Shown: positions 24,852-37,282, counted from the first letter of the stretch. The stretch is DNA of 46,979 nt from Streptococcus sinensis (GCF_000767835.1 NZ_JPEN01000045.1:1-46979), one strand, 5' to 3'. Numbers and translations are program-made. Notes: generated by a model from the sequence alone, not told the origin.

Positions 24852-25436
24852 TTAGAGCATTCCCTTGGTCGAATTAACCCCATGAATCTCTGGATTGATC
24901 GTAATAGCCTCGCGCAGAGCTCGTCCAGTCGCTTTAAAGAGACTCTCAGCCTTGTGGTGGCTGTTCTTGCCATGCAGGATTTTCAAGTGCAGATTCATCT
25001 GCAGATTAAAGGCTAGGGCTTGGAAAAATTCCTCTATTAGCTCAGTGTCAAAACTCCCTAGCTTGGGATTGTCAAAGGCTGCGTCAAAGACTAGGTAGGA
25101 ACGGCCTGATAAGTCCAAACTAGCCATACCTAGCGTTTCATCCATGGGCACAAAGCTAGTGCCATAGCGGTTAATGCCAGCCTTGTCTCCCAGAGCCTGA
25201 CGCAAAGCCTGACCCAGCACGATGCCCACATCCTCTACCGTATGGTGGCTATCCACCCAGAGATCGCCTTCGGCCTTAACTGTCAGAGAAATCCGACTGT
25301 GGCGAGCAAAGAGGGTCAACATGTGGTCAAAAAATCCGACACCGGTCTCGATAGCTACCGGCTCCTGTTGGTCGAGATTGACAGCCAGTTCAATATCGGT
25401 CTCCTGTGTTTTGCGCTTGATTTCAGCTTGTCTCAT
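24852..25436 (-). CDS. hisB: Imidazoleglycerol-phosphate dehydratase HisB (monofunctional)
   Basis: A 194-aa dehydratase converting IGP to imidazole-acetol phosphate. Metal-binding histidine clusters are [13 protein letters not shown] (~35-47), [12 protein letters not shown] (~61-72) and [14 protein letters not shown] (~155-168). It lacks the N-terminal HAD phosphatase domain of enterobacterial HisB, consistent with HisK in the same operon. It starts 11 nt after hisD. Confidence 0.96.
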   Translation of the reverse strand: MRQAEIKRKTQETDIELAVNLDQQEPVAIETGVGFFDHMLTLFARHSRISLTVKAEGDLWVDSHHTVEDVGIVLGQALRQALGDKAGINRYGTSFVPMDETLGMASLDLSGRSYLVFDAAFDNPKLGSFDTELIEEFFQALAFNLQMNLHLKILHGKNSHHKAESLFKATGRALREAITINPEIHGVNSTKGML

Positions 25437-25447
25437 AACTTTTCCTC

Positions 25448-26740
25448 CTATTTTTCCAGCCTGCGGGATTCGATGGCTCGGGCGTGAGCCTGCAAGCCTT
25501 CCGCATAAGCCAGCTTGGTGATATCTTTTTCCGCTGCCCAGACGGCTTCTCTACTGTACTGAGTGTACTGGATGCGCTTGATAAAGTCATGGACACCCAA
25601 GGCTGATGAAAAACGGCTGGTGCTGGTTGTCGGTAAGACGTGATTGGCTCCCGCATAGTAATCACCGATTGGCTCACTGGTATAATGCCCCAGAAAGACT
25701 GAGCCAGCATTTTCAACCTGATCCAGATAGCTGTAGGCATCGTCCATAGCAATCTCTAAATGCTCAGGTGCCACCTGATTCATGAGCTCAAACATGGCTT
25801 CCTTAGAAGGTGCAAGGATGATACGACCGTTATTTTCAATAGAAGCACGCGCGATTTCCTCTCGTGGCAGCTCTTTCAGCTGTCTGTCCAGCTCTACTTC
25901 GACCTGATTTGCCAGCTCCTCTGAGTCAGTCACCAGAATAGCCCGAGCCAGCTTATCGTGCTCAGCCTGAGATAGAAGATCTGCCGCCACATAAACTGGA
26001 CTGGCTGAACGATCCGCAATGACTCCGATCTCAGAAGGACCGGCAATCATATCAATTCCCACAAGGCCATAAACCATTTTTTTGGCTGTTGCCACAAAGA
26101 TATTTCCCGGCCCAGTAATTTTATCCACCTTGGGAATGGTCTCAGTCCCGTAGGCCAAAGCTGCCACACCTTGAGCACCGCCCACTTGAAAAATCCGATC
26201 AACACCCGCCAATTTTGCTGCAACCAGAATCGCTGGGGTAAAATGCTCCTGTGGCGGTGTGATCATGATAATTTCTTTAACACCGGCAATCTTGGCTGGG
26301 ATAACATTCATAAGGACGGAGGAAGGATAGGCTGCGGTGCCGCCGGGTACATAGGTGCCGACCCGCTCAATCGGCCGAATCAACTGACCACGAATAACAC
26401 CCTCACTCGGACTATCCTCAAAACCAGTCTCCAACTGCTGGCGGTGGTAAGATTCAATATTAGCTTGGGCATTTTTCAGTGCGACCAAGACCTCTGGGTC
26501 AATCTCCTCAAAGGCCTGGTCAATCAGCTCCTGCCCAATCTCAAAATCTGTCACCTCAACCTTATCAAAGAGCTTGGTATAGTTCCTTAAAGCTTGGTCA
26601 CCATCTCGTTTAACCGTTTCGATAATCTCAGCCACCGTTTCTTCTACATCTAAGTTTTGCTGGCTGAGCTGCAGCTGCTCTTCGTATAAAATTCGTGAAA
26701 TTTCTTCATTACTTCCACTCAAACGCTTGATAATTGTCAT
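25448..26740 (-). CDS. hisD: Histidinol dehydrogenase HisD
   Basis: A 430-aa Zn- and NAD-dependent enzyme oxidising L-histidinol to L-histidine. Family signatures are [20 protein letters not shown] (~131-150), [20 protein letters not shown] (~186-205) and [10 protein letters not shown] (~224-233). The catalytic Glu-His pair is in VAPEHLEI (~319-326), and a conserved histidine lies in LGVHDFIKR near residue 392. The length is standard. It overlaps hisG by 4 nt (ATGA). Confidence 0.97.
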   Translation of the reverse strand: MTIIKRLSGSNEEISRILYEEQLQLSQQNLDVEETVAEIIETVKRDGDQALRNYTKLFDKVEVTDFEIGQELIDQAFEEIDPEVLVALKNAQANIESYHRQQLETGFEDSPSEGVIRGQLIRPIERVGTYVPGGTAAYPSSVLMNVIPAKIAGVKEIIMITPPQEHFTPAILVAAKLAGVDRIFQVGGAQGVAALAYGTETIPKVDKITGPGNIFVATAKKMVYGLVGIDMIAGPSEIGVIADRSASPVYVAADLLSQAEHDKLARAILVTDSEELANQVEVELDRQLKELPREEIARASIENNGRIILAPSKEAMFELMNQVAPEHLEIAMDDAYSYLDQVENAGSVFLGHYTSEPIGDYYAGANHVLPTTSTSRFSSALGVHDFIKRIQYTQYSREAVWAAEKDITKLAYAEGLQAHARAIESRRLEK

Positions 26741-27381
26741 TTAAAAGCCACCTCTCTTCTTCCTACTAGGGATTCAATCTTTGCGACAAAGGGCATCAGG
26801 TCTGGGTTATTTTTCAAGGAAGCCTGATTGGCAATGAGCCGAGCTGAAACTCGACAGATATCATCAAAAACAACCAAACCATTAGCTACTAGGGTATTGC
26901 CAGTCTCCACAATATCGACAATAGCATCCGCCAAGCCCAAAACTGGTGCGATTTCCACACTGCCCTGAATGGAAATAATTTCTACATCCTCTCCCTTTTG
27001 ATTAAAATAATCAGTCGCCACTGTCGGGTACTTTGTCGCAATCCGCTTGCGCTTGTGATCATGCGGATCATAGCTGGGCACTGAGGCCAAAGAAAATTTA
27101 CAAAGGCCAAAGTTCAGATCCAGCATCTCCAGATAGCCGGTCGGATGCTCAAAGAGAATATCTTTACCAACAATCCCCAAATCAGCTACTCCGTGGCGCA
27201 CATAGGTGGTCACATCTGGTCCCTTAACCAACAGAAAACGAAAACGGCCGTCTGGACTTTCAAAAATGAGATTGCGTCCCTTGTCTGCCATAAAGCTCAG
27301 ATCAAAGCCAGCCCGACTTAACAATTTAATCGTATCTTTCTCAATCCGCCCCTTGGTCAGGGCAATCGTAATCTGACTCAT
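26737..27381 (-). CDS. hisG: ATP phosphoribosyltransferase catalytic subunit HisG (short form)
   Basis: A 214-aa short-form HisG lacking the C-terminal regulatory domain. It catalyses the first committed step, ATP + PRPP to phosphoribosyl-ATP, and needs HisZ for activity and histidine feedback. Family blocks are [18 protein letters not shown] at the start, [15 protein letters not shown], the PRPP-binding segment [19 protein letters not shown] (~149-167), and [10 protein letters not shown]. It is bracketed by 4-nt overlaps with hisZ upstream and hisD downstream. Confidence 0.96.
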   Translation of the reverse strand: MSQITIALTKGRIEKDTIKLLSRAGFDLSFMADKGRNLIFESPDGRFRFLLVKGPDVTTYVRHGVADLGIVGKDILFEHPTGYLEMLDLNFGLCKFSLASVPSYDPHDHKRKRIATKYPTVATDYFNQKGEDVEIISIQGSVEIAPVLGLADAIVDIVETGNTLVANGLVVFDDICRVSARLIANQASLKNNPDLMPFVAKIESLVGRREVAFK

Positions 27382-28376
27382 GATTTCGCCTCCTTTGCCG
27401 CCTCATCCGGAAGATCATCGTGGATAGCTTGATAGACACTGTCGATATTCAAGGACCAGCCAATAGCCGTCAATTCCTCTGCTCCAAAACGTTCAAAGAG
27501 CTTGTCATAGCGACCGCCAGACAGAAAGGCGTCGGGCACTCGGTCACCGAAAACCTTAAAGGTCAGACCGGTATAGTAGGGAAGATCTGGAACTTGACCT
27601 AGATCGATTGTTGTCTGAGGAAATAAATCTGATACTTTGTCTAAAATCCATTCAATCTCTTCAAGGGCTTGGAGAAGCTCTTCGTTTTCAATTAATTTCC
27701 GTGCTTTTTCTAATACAAACTGACTGGGACCAAAGAGATTGGGCAGCTCCTGAAGCAATCGATCAAAGGAACTCGGTCTGCGAGCTGTAAATTCATACAG
27801 TCCCGTCATATTTTTCCGACGGATTAGATCCAATAGTTGATCCTCCTCAGGCTGGTCCAAATCCAAAGTAACTAAGACTGTTTCTAGCACTGCTGCATGA
27901 GAAAACTCAAACTGATAGGACTGAACTTGTGCCAGATCTAAAGCCTGTTTGGCTGACTGAATAGCTTCCAGCACAGCCTCTCTGGCTGGATAGCCAATAA
28001 TTTCGATACCAGCCTGACTCTGCTCATTTAACAAACCGCGTAGCTCCTCATGATAATGAAAAACCTTGCCAGAGTAAGAAAATTTAGTCGGAGTATGGAC
28101 TCTCGTCGAAGCGATTACTCGGCCAATCTGGCTGGTTACATCCGGCCGCAGCGCCAGCAATTCCCCCTTCTTATCAAAAAGATGATAATGGTAAGGCTCC
28201 ACCTGATCGCTGAAAACTTCAAAGTGCTCCAAGGTTGGCGTATCAATCCGATTGAATCCCTGAGCTATGAGAAAATCGCTGATTGCATGCTCAATCTCAT
28301 AGGTTACACGAGCTCGCTTAAAGAGCTTGTCGTGCATGCCATTGGGGAGGGTTATTTTATTGATAGGCAGGTTCAT
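27378..28376 (-). CDS. hisZ: ATP phosphoribosyltransferase regulatory subunit HisZ
   Basis: A 332-aa histidyl-tRNA synthetase paralogue without the anticodon-binding domain. It forms a hetero-octamer with short HisG and confers activation and histidine inhibition. Class II synthetase-like motifs remain: [13 protein letters not shown] (~42-54), [19 protein letters not shown] (~72-90) and [14 protein letters not shown] with [12 protein letters not shown] in the C-terminal third. The position between hisC and hisG rules out a true HisRS. It has a 4-nt overlap with each neighbour. Confidence 0.94.
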   Translation of the reverse strand: MNLPINKITLPNGMHDKLFKRARVTYEIEHAISDFLIAQGFNRIDTPTLEHFEVFSDQVEPYHYHLFDKKGELLALRPDVTSQIGRVIASTRVHTPTKFSYSGKVFHYHEELRGLLNEQSQAGIEIIGYPAREAVLEAIQSAKQALDLAQVQSYQFEFSHAAVLETVLVTLDLDQPEEDQLLDLIRRKNMTGLYEFTARRPSSFDRLLQELPNLFGPSQFVLEKARKLIENEELLQALEEIEWILDKVSDLFPQTTIDLGQVPDLPYYTGLTFKVFGDRVPDAFLSGGRYDKLFERFGAEELTAIGWSLNIDSVYQAIHDDLPDEAAKEAKS

Positions 28377-29449
28377 AGGCTGGTTTCCTCACTTGCTCTG
28401 ATAATATCTTTGATGGCTGCCAGCACCCTCTCCATTTCCTCTTGGTTGCCAATGGAAATGCGCAAGTAGTCCTTGATACGCGCTACTTTCGGGAAATAGC
28501 GTACATAGATTTTGCGCTCTTGGAGTTCTTGAAAAAGGGCTGCCGCAGGAATTTGACTAGGCTTTACTAGGATAAAATTGGTCTGACTGGGCAGAACCTG
28601 AAAATCCAGCATGGACAGTTCTGTCGCAAACCAGTCCCGAGTTTCCTGGATGGCTTGACCGGTCTTTTGGTAATAGGCCCAATCCTCTACTGCCGCAAGA
28701 GCCAAGCGCTCTGCCAGCATATCCACCGAATAGGGATTGATAGAGTCCTTGATTGCTTTCATAACAGCAATCAAGTCTGGATGACCAATGCCATAACCCA
28801 CCCGCAGGCCAGCTAAGGCCGCATCCTTGGAAAAAGTCCGAGTGATAAAGAGATTGGAATACTTTTCCAGCAGGGGTAGGGCAGATTGACCACCAAAGTG
28901 AATATAAGCCTCATCCACTACAACCACCACATCTGGGTTGCCCACCAAAATCTCCTCCAATTCTTCCAGAGACTTGTAAATCCCTGTCGGAGCATTAGGA
29001 TTGGCTAGGATAATACCACCATTTCCCCCCAGATAATCGGCCGTCCGCACCGTAAAATCCTCTGCCAGCGGTATTTCCCTAAAAGGCACATGGTAGAGAT
29101 CCGCCCAAACCTTATAGAATCCGTAGGTTAGGTCAGGAAAGAGGATTGGCTCACCGCTATTAAAGAAGGCCAAGAAGGCCATGGACAGGATATCATCGCT
29201 CCCATTGCCAATAATAAGCTGGTCAGGGCTGACACCTAGATTGACTGCTAAGGCCTGAGAAAGAGCTGCCTGATCTAGGCTAGAGTAGCGCCGCAGCTCA
29301 TGGGCATCAAAGCTTCGCAAGGCCTCTGCCACCTTGGGGCTGGGACCGTAGGCATTCTCATTGGTATTGAGCTTAATCATATTGCTTTCCTGAGGCTGCT
29401 GCCCTGCCACATAGGGCTGAATCTGCCTGAGACCTTTTAGTTTGATCAT
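28373..29449 (-). CDS. hisC: Histidinol-phosphate aminotransferase HisC
   Basis: A 358-aa PLP-dependent class I/II aminotransferase converting imidazole-acetol phosphate and glutamate to histidinol phosphate. Blocks visible are [16 protein letters not shown] (~25-40), [11 protein letters not shown] (~81), NPNAPTG (~149), [10 protein letters not shown] (~177) and [18 protein letters not shown] (~203-220), whose Lys forms the Schiff base. As first gene of the operon it follows the T-box terminator by about 70 nt. An adjacent use in aromatic transamination cannot be excluded. Confidence 0.94.
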   Translation of the reverse strand: MIKLKGLRQIQPYVAGQQPQESNMIKLNTNENAYGPSPKVAEALRSFDAHELRRYSSLDQAALSQALAVNLGVSPDQLIIGNGSDDILSMAFLAFFNSGEPILFPDLTYGFYKVWADLYHVPFREIPLAEDFTVRTADYLGGNGGIILANPNAPTGIYKSLEELEEILVGNPDVVVVVDEAYIHFGGQSALPLLEKYSNLFITRTFSKDAALAGLRVGYGIGHPDLIAVMKAIKDSINPYSVDMLAERLALAAVEDWAYYQKTGQAIQETRDWFATELSMLDFQVLPSQTNFILVKPSQIPAAALFQELQERKIYVRYFPKVARIKDYLRISIGNQEEMERVLAAIKDIIRASEETSL

Positions 29450-29520
29450 ACTACTACCTCGCTTTCACATCGCTATTCATCAGTACACATCGGTTTCAAT
29501 CATCTGTTGTTTAGAATATA

Positions 29521-29555
29521 ATAAAAAGCCCTCGCAAAAAATCTATCTTGCAAGG
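29521..29555 (-). terminator. T-box terminator hairpin
   Basis: On the minus strand CCTTGC (29550-29555) pairs with GCGAGG (29530-29535) across an AT-rich loop and is followed by GCTTTTTAT. It competes with the T-box antiterminator. Confidence 0.85.
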
Positions 29556-29787
29556 ACGTTGACACGCGGTTCCACCTTTATTCGGTCCTCAGTCGCCTGA
29601 GAACCCTCACAGAGTACGAGACTCCAGATTCGTAACGGGAATCAGCCGTCGGACACTACTGTGATTTCGCATCCGCACTCAAGAATGTGACGTTTAAGAA
29701 TGGTGTGCTTTTTCAGCTACCGGCACTCTCTGTTCTTTATTTTTTAGTCTTTCTTAAACAAGTTCTCTCATCGCTTTCAATTTATTT
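29521..29787 (-). promoter_or_regulatory. T-box leader, histidine-specific, of the his operon
   Basis: On the minus strand the leader contains AGAGAGTGCCGG (stem I base) and GTCACATTCTTGAGTGCGG, with a CAC specifier at 29689-29687 followed by the conserved A. It also contains AAGGTGGAACCGCG (the T-box, 29565-29578), then the terminator. Uncharged tRNA-His (anticodon GUG) should pair with CAC and with the T-box to favour the antiterminator. The codon assignment rests on its position relative to the TTGAGTG element and on the downstream operon. Confidence 0.93.
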
Positions 29788-29793
29788 TTGATT

Positions 29794-29822
29794 ATTCTAC
29801 CTGAATTTTTATGAAAAAGCAA
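29794..29822 (-). promoter_or_regulatory. his operon promoter
   Basis: On the minus strand -35 TTGCTT (29817-29822), a 17-bp spacer and -10 TAGAAT (29794-29799). The predicted start near 29787 gives a leader of about 340 nt to hisC. Confidence 0.7.
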
Positions 29823-29854
29823 GAGAAAAATGGAAAAAAATTAATTTTCCATTT
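29823..29854 (-). terminator. Terminator of the DUF4298-like gene
   Basis: On the minus strand AAATGGAAAA (29845-29854) and TTTTCCATTT (29828-29837) form a 10-bp stem followed by TTC and T-rich sequence. It abuts the his promoter -35. Confidence 0.7.
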
Positions 29855-29880
29855 CTTTCATAATGACATTAAATAGGATT

Positions 29881-30186
29881 TTATCGCTCTTTCAGCATGG
29901 CACTGGATAAGTCCAACAAGGTCAGGGCGGTCTGGAAATGCTCGTCCATCAGGTCATAAACAGTATCTTCGGCTAGGACACCGCAGGCTACATCCGTAGG
30001 AAAGTCTGATCCATTAGAAAATGCCAGATCATCGAAAAAATCCTGACTGGTGTAGTAGTCCCGCAGCTGGATATAATCTGACTGACAGCGCTCCAGCTCA
30101 GCTAAAGCTGCCTGAGCTTTCGCCAAGACCTGAGAATATTTATTCAGATGTTCTTCCATTTTTTGGATTCGTTGCAGTTGAGACAT
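29881..30186 (-). CDS. DUF4298-like small cytoplasmic protein
   Basis: A 101-aa protein, acidic and helical. An N-terminal coiled-coil-like stretch (residues ~1-50, with MEEHLNKY, LAKAQAALAELERCQ and YIQLRDYYTSQDFFDD) is followed by a second helical part with VLAEDTVYDLMDEH. I match this to the DUF4298 family of Firmicute proteins from general resemblance; no function is known. It has no signal or membrane segment. AAGGAG precedes the ATG. It lies 140 nt after rexA on the same strand and may be part of that transcript or a separate unit. Confidence 0.65.
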   Translation of the reverse strand: MSQLQRIQKMEEHLNKYSQVLAKAQAALAELERCQSDYIQLRDYYTSQDFFDDLAFSNGSDFPTDVACGVLAEDTVYDLMDEHFQTALTLLDLSSAMLKER

Positions 30187-30326
30187 AGCTAGCTCCTTTC
30201 CAGATTATTCCTAGTCATACTATTCTTGCGTACATTTATGCACAAACTTTTAAACGATCTATCTTTCTATAAATAGAATCCGAAGGATAACATAGGATTA
30301 ATCAATCTTTTCACCTTTTGTCAAAA

Positions 30327-33300
30327 CTAGTCCACCTTGACCACCTGCAGCTCCGCTCCTCCCAGTAGAATCAAATACTTGTCTACTTGGCTAAGGTCAT
30401 AGGAACGACTGAGCGCTTCGGCATAGAGGTCCAGCTGAGCTCGGTAGCGCTCCACCAACTCTGTCGGCTCATGATAGCGGTCAGTCTTATAGTCAAAGAG
30501 GACAATACGGTCATCAAAGAGCAAATAGCCATCCAAGATTCCCCGAACCACAAAGTTTTGACCGCTGGCTGGATCCTGCTTGAGCATGGCAAAAGGTGCT
30601 TCACGATGGAGATGATTGGCCTGCTGCTGGATTAGCTGACCCAGTTCTGTAGCGAAAAAGGCCTCAATCTTAGCTAAATCAATCTCTTTCTTGACCACCG
30701 AATGTGCCTGAACCTGAGCCAAGGCTTGGCGAATGCTAGTCTTAGTGACAGGCTGATCCAGCGGAATCCGTTGCATGAGCTCATGGACAGCAGAGCCAAT
30801 TTGAGCTCCTGTGACTTGCTTCTTCTTGCCAAAGTCTGGTAGTTCAAAAGACAGCTGGGGCTGATAGCTTCGAGGCGCATCCATAATGTCCAGCCCTTCT
30901 AAGTCCATAACCGGCTCATAGAATTTCTTGATTTGACTAGGTGTGCGGACACTAGGCAATTCAATAGCTGCTTGATAGAGGCTGTTGAGCCGGTCTACAT
31001 TCTCCAAGATATCCAGAGCCCGACGAATATCCTCTGACTGACGGTTGCCAGTCAAATCATCTACCGGAATGGGGTCAGTCTGCTCTACTACGCCAATCTG
31101 CTCGTCTGTCAGCTCCTGATCGGTCACAAAGCGGGTCTGATAAGCCAGATTTTCCCCCTCAAACACAGACTGGATAGCATAGAGCCAATCCTGAAAATTG
31201 GTCAGCTGGCTACGGAGACTGCTGGATAAGCGGCTATTTTGACTGCCTCCCCACTTGCGCTCTTGGAGCTTGGCTTGATTTCCCTTGCCGACCAAATAAA
31301 GCTTGGTCTCAGCCCGAGTCATGGCCACATAGAGCAGACGCATCTGCTCAGACAAGCTAGCCAGCTTAAGTTCTTCAGCATTCTGCTGATAGGGTAAGGT
31401 CTCCATGGAAATCCGCAGCTGCTTGGGAGCATAAGGATTCTGAGCCTCAACGACCACATCGGCCACATATTTGATTCCGATGCCTTTTTTCCGACTGAGG
31501 ATAATAGCAGAGCTGCTATCCTGACGATTGAAAGCCTTGTCCATATTGAGCAAAAAGACATACTTAAACTCCAGGCCCTTACTCTTATGGATAGTCATTA
31601 GCTGGACAGCATTTTTCGGAGCAGCCAGAGGGACACTGGCCAAATCGTGCTCATTTTTCAAAATTCTGTCAATCATGCTGATAAAGCGGGATAGCCCCTT
31701 GAAACTCGACTTTTCATAGTCGTTGGCCCGCAAGGACAGGGCATAGAGATTAGCCTGACGCTGCTCACCGTTTGGCAGAGCCCCTACCATATCATAGTAA
31801 AAACGATCCTGATAAATCTTCCAGATTAAATCATAGAGAGAATGAGTCTTGGAATAGCTGCGCCAGTCATCCAGCGTTGTCTGGAAATGCTGCAGTTTCT
31901 TGCGCAAGTCACCATGGATGAGCTGAGGTTCCAGACCTTGATCAGCCAGAGCATTCCTCAGCTTTTCGTAGAGATTTTCCATAGACTTGGTACTGGAGGC
32001 TTGCAAGGCTAGCCGAGCTAATTCGTCCTCATCAAAGTCAAACATCGGTGACTTGAGAAGGGCAGTCAGAGCATAGTCATTGAGAGGATTGTTAATGGTT
32101 CGCAAGGTATCCAGCATCACCATAACCTCTACTGACTGGAGGTAATTGGTCTCGCCATCATCCGGCACAATCGGGATATGATGCCGGTCAAACTCTGCCA
32201 AAATCAGATCATTGCGGGTCCGCGAAGCTGTCAGCAAGGTCATGTCCTTGAAATCCACTCCTTCTTGATTATGAAGGCGGATGATTTCCTTGATTACCAA
32301 GGCTACCTCACCCGCTGAAATGCTGGGCAGACCTTGGTCAGAATCCTCTTCTTCGCTATCAGCGCTACCGTCATAAAGCAGAAATTCCGCCTGATTGGCT
32401 GGATTGGGCTCCCGTTTGGCTGGATTTCCCGCCACCAAGTAGTGGGTCTCATTGTAGTCAATCTCGCCGACTTCCTCGTCCATGAGTCGTTTAAAAACAT
32501 CATTGGTCGCTTCCAGCACCTCGATGTGACTGCGGAAATTTTCCTTGAGGATAATCAGCTTGCCCTGACTAGGATCGGCCTGATAGAGTTTAAATTTATC
32601 GTTAAAAATCTGCGGATCAGCCTGGCGAAATCGATAGATGGACTGCTTAATGTCGCCGACCATAAAGCGATTATTTCCTCGAGCCAGCAATTCCAGCATT
32701 CGCTCCTGAGTATGGTTGGTGTCTTGGTACTCATCGACCATCACCTCATAGTACTTATCCTGATAAAAACGCCGCACTTCTGGATAATTTTCTAAAATTT
32801 CAATAGCAAAATGGCTTATATCACCAAATTCAAAGGCATTTTCCGCTACTTTGCGCTCCAGATAAGCGTATGAAAAATCTCGGACAAAATCTCGCAACAA
32901 ATCCAGTAGGGGAAGAGCTTCCACCTGATGCTGCTCCATAAAGTTCAGATGATAGAGGCGGACATCCAGCTCTTTAATTCTCTCTATCAAGGGCTTGCGG
33001 GCTTCATTATAGGTCTGAGCTAGCTCTTTTTTGAGCTCGTCCGCATTCTTGCCAACTCGGGCAGTAAAAGCCTGATGGTTAGAGGTCTTGGCTAATTCTA
33101 AAAAGCGCTGAATTAGGTCTAGCAACTGCTCAGATCCAGTCTGCTCTGTCAGCTCAGCCAAGATATCTAAGGCCGCCTGAACATTTTCCTGATATTTAGC
33201 CCCAGCAAAGGCTTGGCCTTCATGAGCTAGATGGCTCTGGAAAAAATCTTCTAAATCTAGCAAAGACTGCCTAGCTCCAGATAGTATTCGCTCCCGCTCT

Positions 33301-33998
33301 GCTCCAAAATCACTGGTTTCATAACCTAGAAGAAAGGTTTCCTCCAACCATTTCCGCGGATTGCTGGTAGACTGGAGAAAACTATAAATACTATAAATCT
33401 GCTGGCGGAAACCAGCAATGTCCTTGCGCTTGCCAGTGAAATTTTTGACCAAGCGGCTGAATAATTCCTGTCGATCACTATCATAATAGGCATCAAACAG
33501 CTGGTCAAAGACTTCATTTTGTAGCATAAGCTGTTCACTGGCCGATTGTAAAATCCGAAAATGCGGTGCCAGCCCCAGCAAATAGCCGTACTTATTGACC
33601 ACTTTCTGGGTAAAGGCATCCATGGTGCCAATATCCGCATTGGCAATCTCAGCCAACTGCTGGGCCAGATGCTGGCGGAATTCCTGATCTTGAGTCTCCT
33701 TGAGTACCAGACTCAGCTCCTTCTCCAGCCGTTCCTTGAGCTCACCTGCTGCCTTGACAGTAAAGGTGGAGATGAAGAGTTGGCTCACTTCCACACCTCT
33801 GAGAATCTGGTCAATAATCCGCTGAACCATAACATAGGTCTTACCAGAGCCAGCCGAAGCCGAAACAAGAATATTCTGACCAGAGGAGTAGATGGCCTGG
33901 ATCTGCTCTGGTGTGCGCTTTTGTGGCTTGTCAGAGGCAGCTTCCTCAGCCTGCTTGACTAGGATATCCTGCTCGTTTAAAAAGGGAATCCGTCTCAT
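30327..33998 (-). CDS. rexA: ATP-dependent helicase/nuclease subunit A (RexA/AddA)
   Basis: A 1223-aa UvrD-type helicase fused to a RecB-family nuclease. It forms with RexB the Chi-regulated complex that resects double-strand breaks for RecA. Walker A is [11 protein letters not shown] (~43-53), motif [17 protein letters not shown] (~395-409) and motif [14 protein letters not shown]. Helicase motifs V/VI include [12 protein letters not shown] and [10 protein letters not shown]. The C-terminal nuclease motif is [20 protein letters not shown] near residue 1165. The ATG at 33998 overlaps the rexB stop by 4 nt. An in-frame ATG 42 nt upstream lies within rexB and is rejected. Confidence 0.95.
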   Translation of the reverse strand: MRRIPFLNEQDILVKQAEEAASDKPQKRTPEQIQAIYSSGQNILVSASAGSGKTYVMVQRIIDQILRGVEVSQLFISTFTVKAAGELKERLEKELSLVLKETQDQEFRQHLAQQLAEIANADIGTMDAFTQKVVNKYGYLLGLAPHFRILQSASEQLMLQNEVFDQLFDAYYDSDRQELFSRLVKNFTGKRKDIAGFRQQIYSIYSFLQSTSNPRKWLEETFLLGYETSDFGAERERILSGARQSLLDLEDFFQSHLAHEGQAFAGAKYQENVQAALDILAELTEQTGSEQLLDLIQRFLELAKTSNHQAFTARVGKNADELKKELAQTYNEARKPLIERIKELDVRLYHLNFMEQHQVEALPLLDLLRDFVRDFSYAYLERKVAENAFEFGDISHFAIEILENYPEVRRFYQDKYYEVMVDEYQDTNHTQERMLELLARGNNRFMVGDIKQSIYRFRQADPQIFNDKFKLYQADPSQGKLIILKENFRSHIEVLEATNDVFKRLMDEEVGEIDYNETHYLVAGNPAKREPNPANQAEFLLYDGSADSEEEDSDQGLPSISAGEVALVIKEIIRLHNQEGVDFKDMTLLTASRTRNDLILAEFDRHHIPIVPDDGETNYLQSVEVMVMLDTLRTINNPLNDYALTALLKSPMFDFDEDELARLALQASSTKSMENLYEKLRNALADQGLEPQLIHGDLRKKLQHFQTTLDDWRSYSKTHSLYDLIWKIYQDRFYYDMVGALPNGEQRQANLYALSLRANDYEKSSFKGLSRFISMIDRILKNEHDLASVPLAAPKNAVQLMTIHKSKGLEFKYVFLLNMDKAFNRQDSSSAIILSRKKGIGIKYVADVVVEAQNPYAPKQLRISMETLPYQQNAEELKLASLSEQMRLLYVAMTRAETKLYLVGKGNQAKLQERKWGGSQNSRLSSSLRSQLTNFQDWLYAIQSVFEGENLAYQTRFVTDQELTDEQIGVVEQTDPIPVDDLTGNRQSEDIRRALDILENVDRLNSLYQAAIELPSVRTPSQIKKFYEPVMDLEGLDIMDAPRSYQPQLSFELPDFGKKKQVTGAQIGSAVHELMQRIPLDQPVTKTSIRQALAQVQAHSVVKKEIDLAKIEAFFATELGQLIQQQANHLHREAPFAMLKQDPASGQNFVVRGILDGYLLFDDRIVLFDYKTDRYHEPTELVERYRAQLDLYAEALSRSYDLSQVDKYLILLGGAELQVVKVD

Positions 33999-36900
33999 TT
34001 GTCCAACTCCTCCTTGATTTTTTCTATCCAGGCTTGACACAGCTTCTCGCCTGTCGGCCGTTTATCGTATTGATCCAGGTTTAACTTGGTCAGCTTTCTA
34101 GCCTGCCCCAGATGGAGATTGGCCTCAAAGCCTGTAATGGCCTTAAACTGGTCCACGTAAGGGGCAATACTGCGCCCATTTTCTGTATAAGGATTGATGG
34201 CAAAACGGCCAGCTAAAACGCCTTCTGCGGCTTGCTGATAGAGGTAGGCATTGTAGGCCAAAATCACTTCTAATTCTTCCTTAGTCAGCAGATTAACCTT
34301 GCTTTTCTCATAGTTAGCTCCCAAGTTCTTGGTCTGGTCAGCCAGAAAGAGGCCTTTGTAAACCTGACTTTTCATGACTTGCTTCACAGCCTCGTCCAGT
34401 ACCTTGGTCTCCTTGAGGCTGGCTAGAGGCTCCGTCATCTGTAGGTACATGGCTCCGAAAAGTCCCTTGTCCTCGTGGTATTCTGGCATTTCTCGGATAG
34501 CTGCTAGGTAGGTCGGCAGCTGGGAATTAAGCCCATTAAAGAACTTCTCAAAGCTGAATTTGGTATCGCCAGACTTGTAATCCACAACTCCCAGACTCCC
34601 CGTCTCAGTCAGACGATCAATCCGATCCACCTTGCCGCTCACTTGAAGAACTCTGCCATTATCCAAAAGCAAGAAAGGCCGATCATCATGACCAAAGTCA
34701 GTCTCCTCACCAATGATCTCCAGCCCCTCAGACTGAGCCAAGATACGGCCAGTAGCCTGAGCGGTATCCAATAGCAAACGGCGGGCAAACTGGGTCTCAC
34801 CATTTTCACCATAGACCGCTTCAAACTCAGCCTCCCAGCTAGTCTCCTCCATAGCCCGTTGCAAGCGAGTGTCGAAGTCCTGCTCCAAGTGCTCCTTCAT
34901 AACTTTTTCAAAGATTCGGTGGAGGAAAATCCCGTGACTGCGCGCATCCGGCTGAATCGTCCACTCCTCCTGCAACCGCAAGACATACTTAAGAAAATAG
35001 GCATACTGGTTTTTAAAGTATTCATTGAGGGCAGAGGCTGACAGTTTCAAAGGCTGTTCTTTAGGATAAAGAGCTTGGAGTGTTTCCTCCTTGAGAGTCT
35101 CCGTCTTCAACTCCTTGCTAATCTGGGGAATAGAGATTCCCTCAGCCGCCAACTTCTTACGCAAGACTCGGATTGACACTGCCCAGAAAGTCTGCTCCTC
35201 CGGCGTCCATTCACGGTCAATATCCTCCTGATAGAGGTCAATCACGCGCGCCAACAAAGCCCGATAAGTCCCAATATCGTCGCTACTAGCCTGTGGCCGC
35301 TTGCTGATAATGGGCAGGGAAATAGGCGCTATTCCCAGCTCCGTCAGATAGGAAGACATGGCATCCTCTACTTCATTGATCAAGACAGGGGCAGACAGAA
35401 CCAAATCTTCTGTCGCTGAATTAAGTAAAGATAACGCTGCAAATCGGTTTTTCTTGAGATTTTCCCTGCTGGCTACCTGCAACTCAGACTCGTCCCCAGT
35501 CGCTTGATTTAATCTCTGCCGTTCTTCGTCACTGAGCAGACTTTTATTTTGCGCTAACTTGGGCAAGCGCTCCTGCGTCAGTCCGATAGCATAGACATAA
35601 GGCGCAGCCATGGGCTCAATCAAATCATAGGACTGAACTGTCACCACATCCACTGTCGCCGGCACCATTCGGTACTTGGCCAGAAGCATACCAGACAGGA
35701 TCAGAGCCAAGAAATCATCCAGCTTGAGCTTACTGCCGTCAAACACCTGTGCAAGCTGCTCCAAGACATGGCAAAAAGTTTTCCAGACTTCATCCTGCCG
35801 TTCTAGTTCCTGCTGACTTACTCCTTCCAGCAGATCAGTCAGATTGGCATCCAGGCGAACCTCTTTGATAAAGCTAGTAAATTTAGCCAAGAGACCAGCC
35901 GCTGTCTGACTACGAGATTTGAAAAAATCCAACAGAGGCGTGATAAGACTCCGACGCATAGCATTGAGCCGCTTCAGGTCAAATTTCTCCTGACGATTAA
36001 TGGTAAAATCTCTCCCTAGCTTAGCTACCCCTTTAATATCAGCAAAGCGAAGGTACTGTTCAAAGTTATCCAGCTCCTCCTGACTCAAGCCACCATAAAG
36101 ACCAGTTTTTAGAAGATTGAGCAAATCTTCCGTCTGAAAATTATAGCGTTTCAGCCGTTCCAGTGACTCTAAAAATTGGACTAAAGGATGCTGGGACATG
36201 GACTCAGACCGCCCCAAATAAAAGGGAATCTGATATTGGTCAAAGATGGTCTTCAGCTGGAGCTGGTAGGCCTCCACATCACCCAAAAGCAGACGGATAT
36301 CCTTGTAGCGGGCGCCATCATGGAGCCGCTGACGGATGGACTTGGCCACATATTCCAGTTCCTCTTTTTGATTGCGAACCGACCAAATCTGTAAATGAGA
36401 CCGATCCTCCTCAGTCAATTCCACATGGGTTTCAGAAAAATCATAGCGACTCTCTAGAATCTTGGAAATCTTGCCAAAGGTATCATCAACCTGACCTAGA
36501 TCGTCTGATAAATACTCTGGCTTGACCTGATAGGTTTGAGCCAACTTGAGCAAAAAGTCCACGCTGGCTTGGTAAAGATTACCCTCACGAAAAGCGGAGC
36601 GATAGGCTTTTTGACTGGCATAAACGCCGATGACAATCTCCACTCCCTTGCGGTGCAGCAAATCCACTAGATATTCCTCCTCTGCTGAGAAGCGGGTAAA
36701 TCCGTCGATAACCAGCGCAAGATTGCCCAATTCCTCATCCAGATCACCAGCTAGAATATGCTGAGCGAAAATTGTGAGCTTAGAGGTCGCATCATAATTT
36801 CCCGCCTGAAGAGCAACCGAAAAAGCCGTGAAAATCTTGAGCAGATCCTCACGCTTCTCTGGCTCTTCTAGATAATTCAAATCTGCGAAGGTCATCTGGG

Positions 36901-37282
36901 CTGTCTGAAGCTCATGATAAAGGTCTAGCAGTTGCTGGATAAATTGTGCATCCTTCTTGATCCGTCCATAAACCTTGAGCTCCCGGTCATCCATTTCCGA
37001 TAAAATCCGATAAAATAACATGCCTAGACCAATGTCATCTAAGGGCTGTCCTTCCTGAACATCATTGAGGACAAAATACCGAGCCATCTGGGTAAAACGT
37101 GTCACCGTAATAGCAAAGGACGCGTGATTTTCCAATGCCTCCAAAACTGCTCGCTCCTTTTCAAAAGAAAGCGAGTTGGGCGCTATATAAAAGACCCGCT
37201 TGCCGGCCGCTGCCAAGTCCTGAGCTTGCTTAGTCAAATGCGCCGTCAAAGGACTGCGGATATCCGTATAGAGTAATTTCAT
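33995..37282 (-). CDS. rexB: ATP-dependent helicase/nuclease subunit B (RexB/AddB)
   Basis: A 1095-aa partner of RexA with an inactivated helicase-like N-terminal region and a C-terminal RecB-type nuclease. It begins [13 protein letters not shown] and [12 protein letters not shown], as other streptococcal RexB proteins do. The nuclease core is GKVDRIDRL then [17 protein letters not shown] (~880-905), with the D-Y-K catalytic signature. Cysteines for the AddB-type iron-sulphur cluster are not evident in the expected pattern, as in lactic acid bacterial RexB. The ATG at 37282 was preferred to one 21 nt upstream because it matches the family N-terminus. Confidence 0.94.
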   Translation of the reverse strand: MKLLYTDIRSPLTAHLTKQAQDLAAAGKRVFYIAPNSLSFEKERAVLEALENHASFAITVTRFTQMARYFVLNDVQEGQPLDDIGLGMLFYRILSEMDDRELKVYGRIKKDAQFIQQLLDLYHELQTAQMTFADLNYLEEPEKREDLLKIFTAFSVALQAGNYDATSKLTIFAQHILAGDLDEELGNLALVIDGFTRFSAEEEYLVDLLHRKGVEIVIGVYASQKAYRSAFREGNLYQASVDFLLKLAQTYQVKPEYLSDDLGQVDDTFGKISKILESRYDFSETHVELTEEDRSHLQIWSVRNQKEELEYVAKSIRQRLHDGARYKDIRLLLGDVEAYQLQLKTIFDQYQIPFYLGRSESMSQHPLVQFLESLERLKRYNFQTEDLLNLLKTGLYGGLSQEELDNFEQYLRFADIKGVAKLGRDFTINRQEKFDLKRLNAMRRSLITPLLDFFKSRSQTAAGLLAKFTSFIKEVRLDANLTDLLEGVSQQELERQDEVWKTFCHVLEQLAQVFDGSKLKLDDFLALILSGMLLAKYRMVPATVDVVTVQSYDLIEPMAAPYVYAIGLTQERLPKLAQNKSLLSDEERQRLNQATGDESELQVASRENLKKNRFAALSLLNSATEDLVLSAPVLINEVEDAMSSYLTELGIAPISLPIISKRPQASSDDIGTYRALLARVIDLYQEDIDREWTPEEQTFWAVSIRVLRKKLAAEGISIPQISKELKTETLKEETLQALYPKEQPLKLSASALNEYFKNQYAYFLKYVLRLQEEWTIQPDARSHGIFLHRIFEKVMKEHLEQDFDTRLQRAMEETSWEAEFEAVYGENGETQFARRLLLDTAQATGRILAQSEGLEIIGEETDFGHDDRPFLLLDNGRVLQVSGKVDRIDRLTETGSLGVVDYKSGDTKFSFEKFFNGLNSQLPTYLAAIREMPEYHEDKGLFGAMYLQMTEPLASLKETKVLDEAVKQVMKSQVYKGLFLADQTKNLGANYEKSKVNLLTKEELEVILAYNAYLYQQAAEGVLAGRFAINPYTENGRSIAPYVDQFKAITGFEANLHLGQARKLTKLNLDQYDKRPTGEKLCQAWIEKIKEELDK

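Noticed and set aside
27378-28376. Histidyl-tRNA synthetase
   Set aside because: It is a HisRS-like protein but lacks the anticodon-binding domain and sits next to short hisG, so it is HisZ.
32334-32795. Open frame of 153 codons on the plus strand
   Set aside because: Antisense to the helicase core of rexA.
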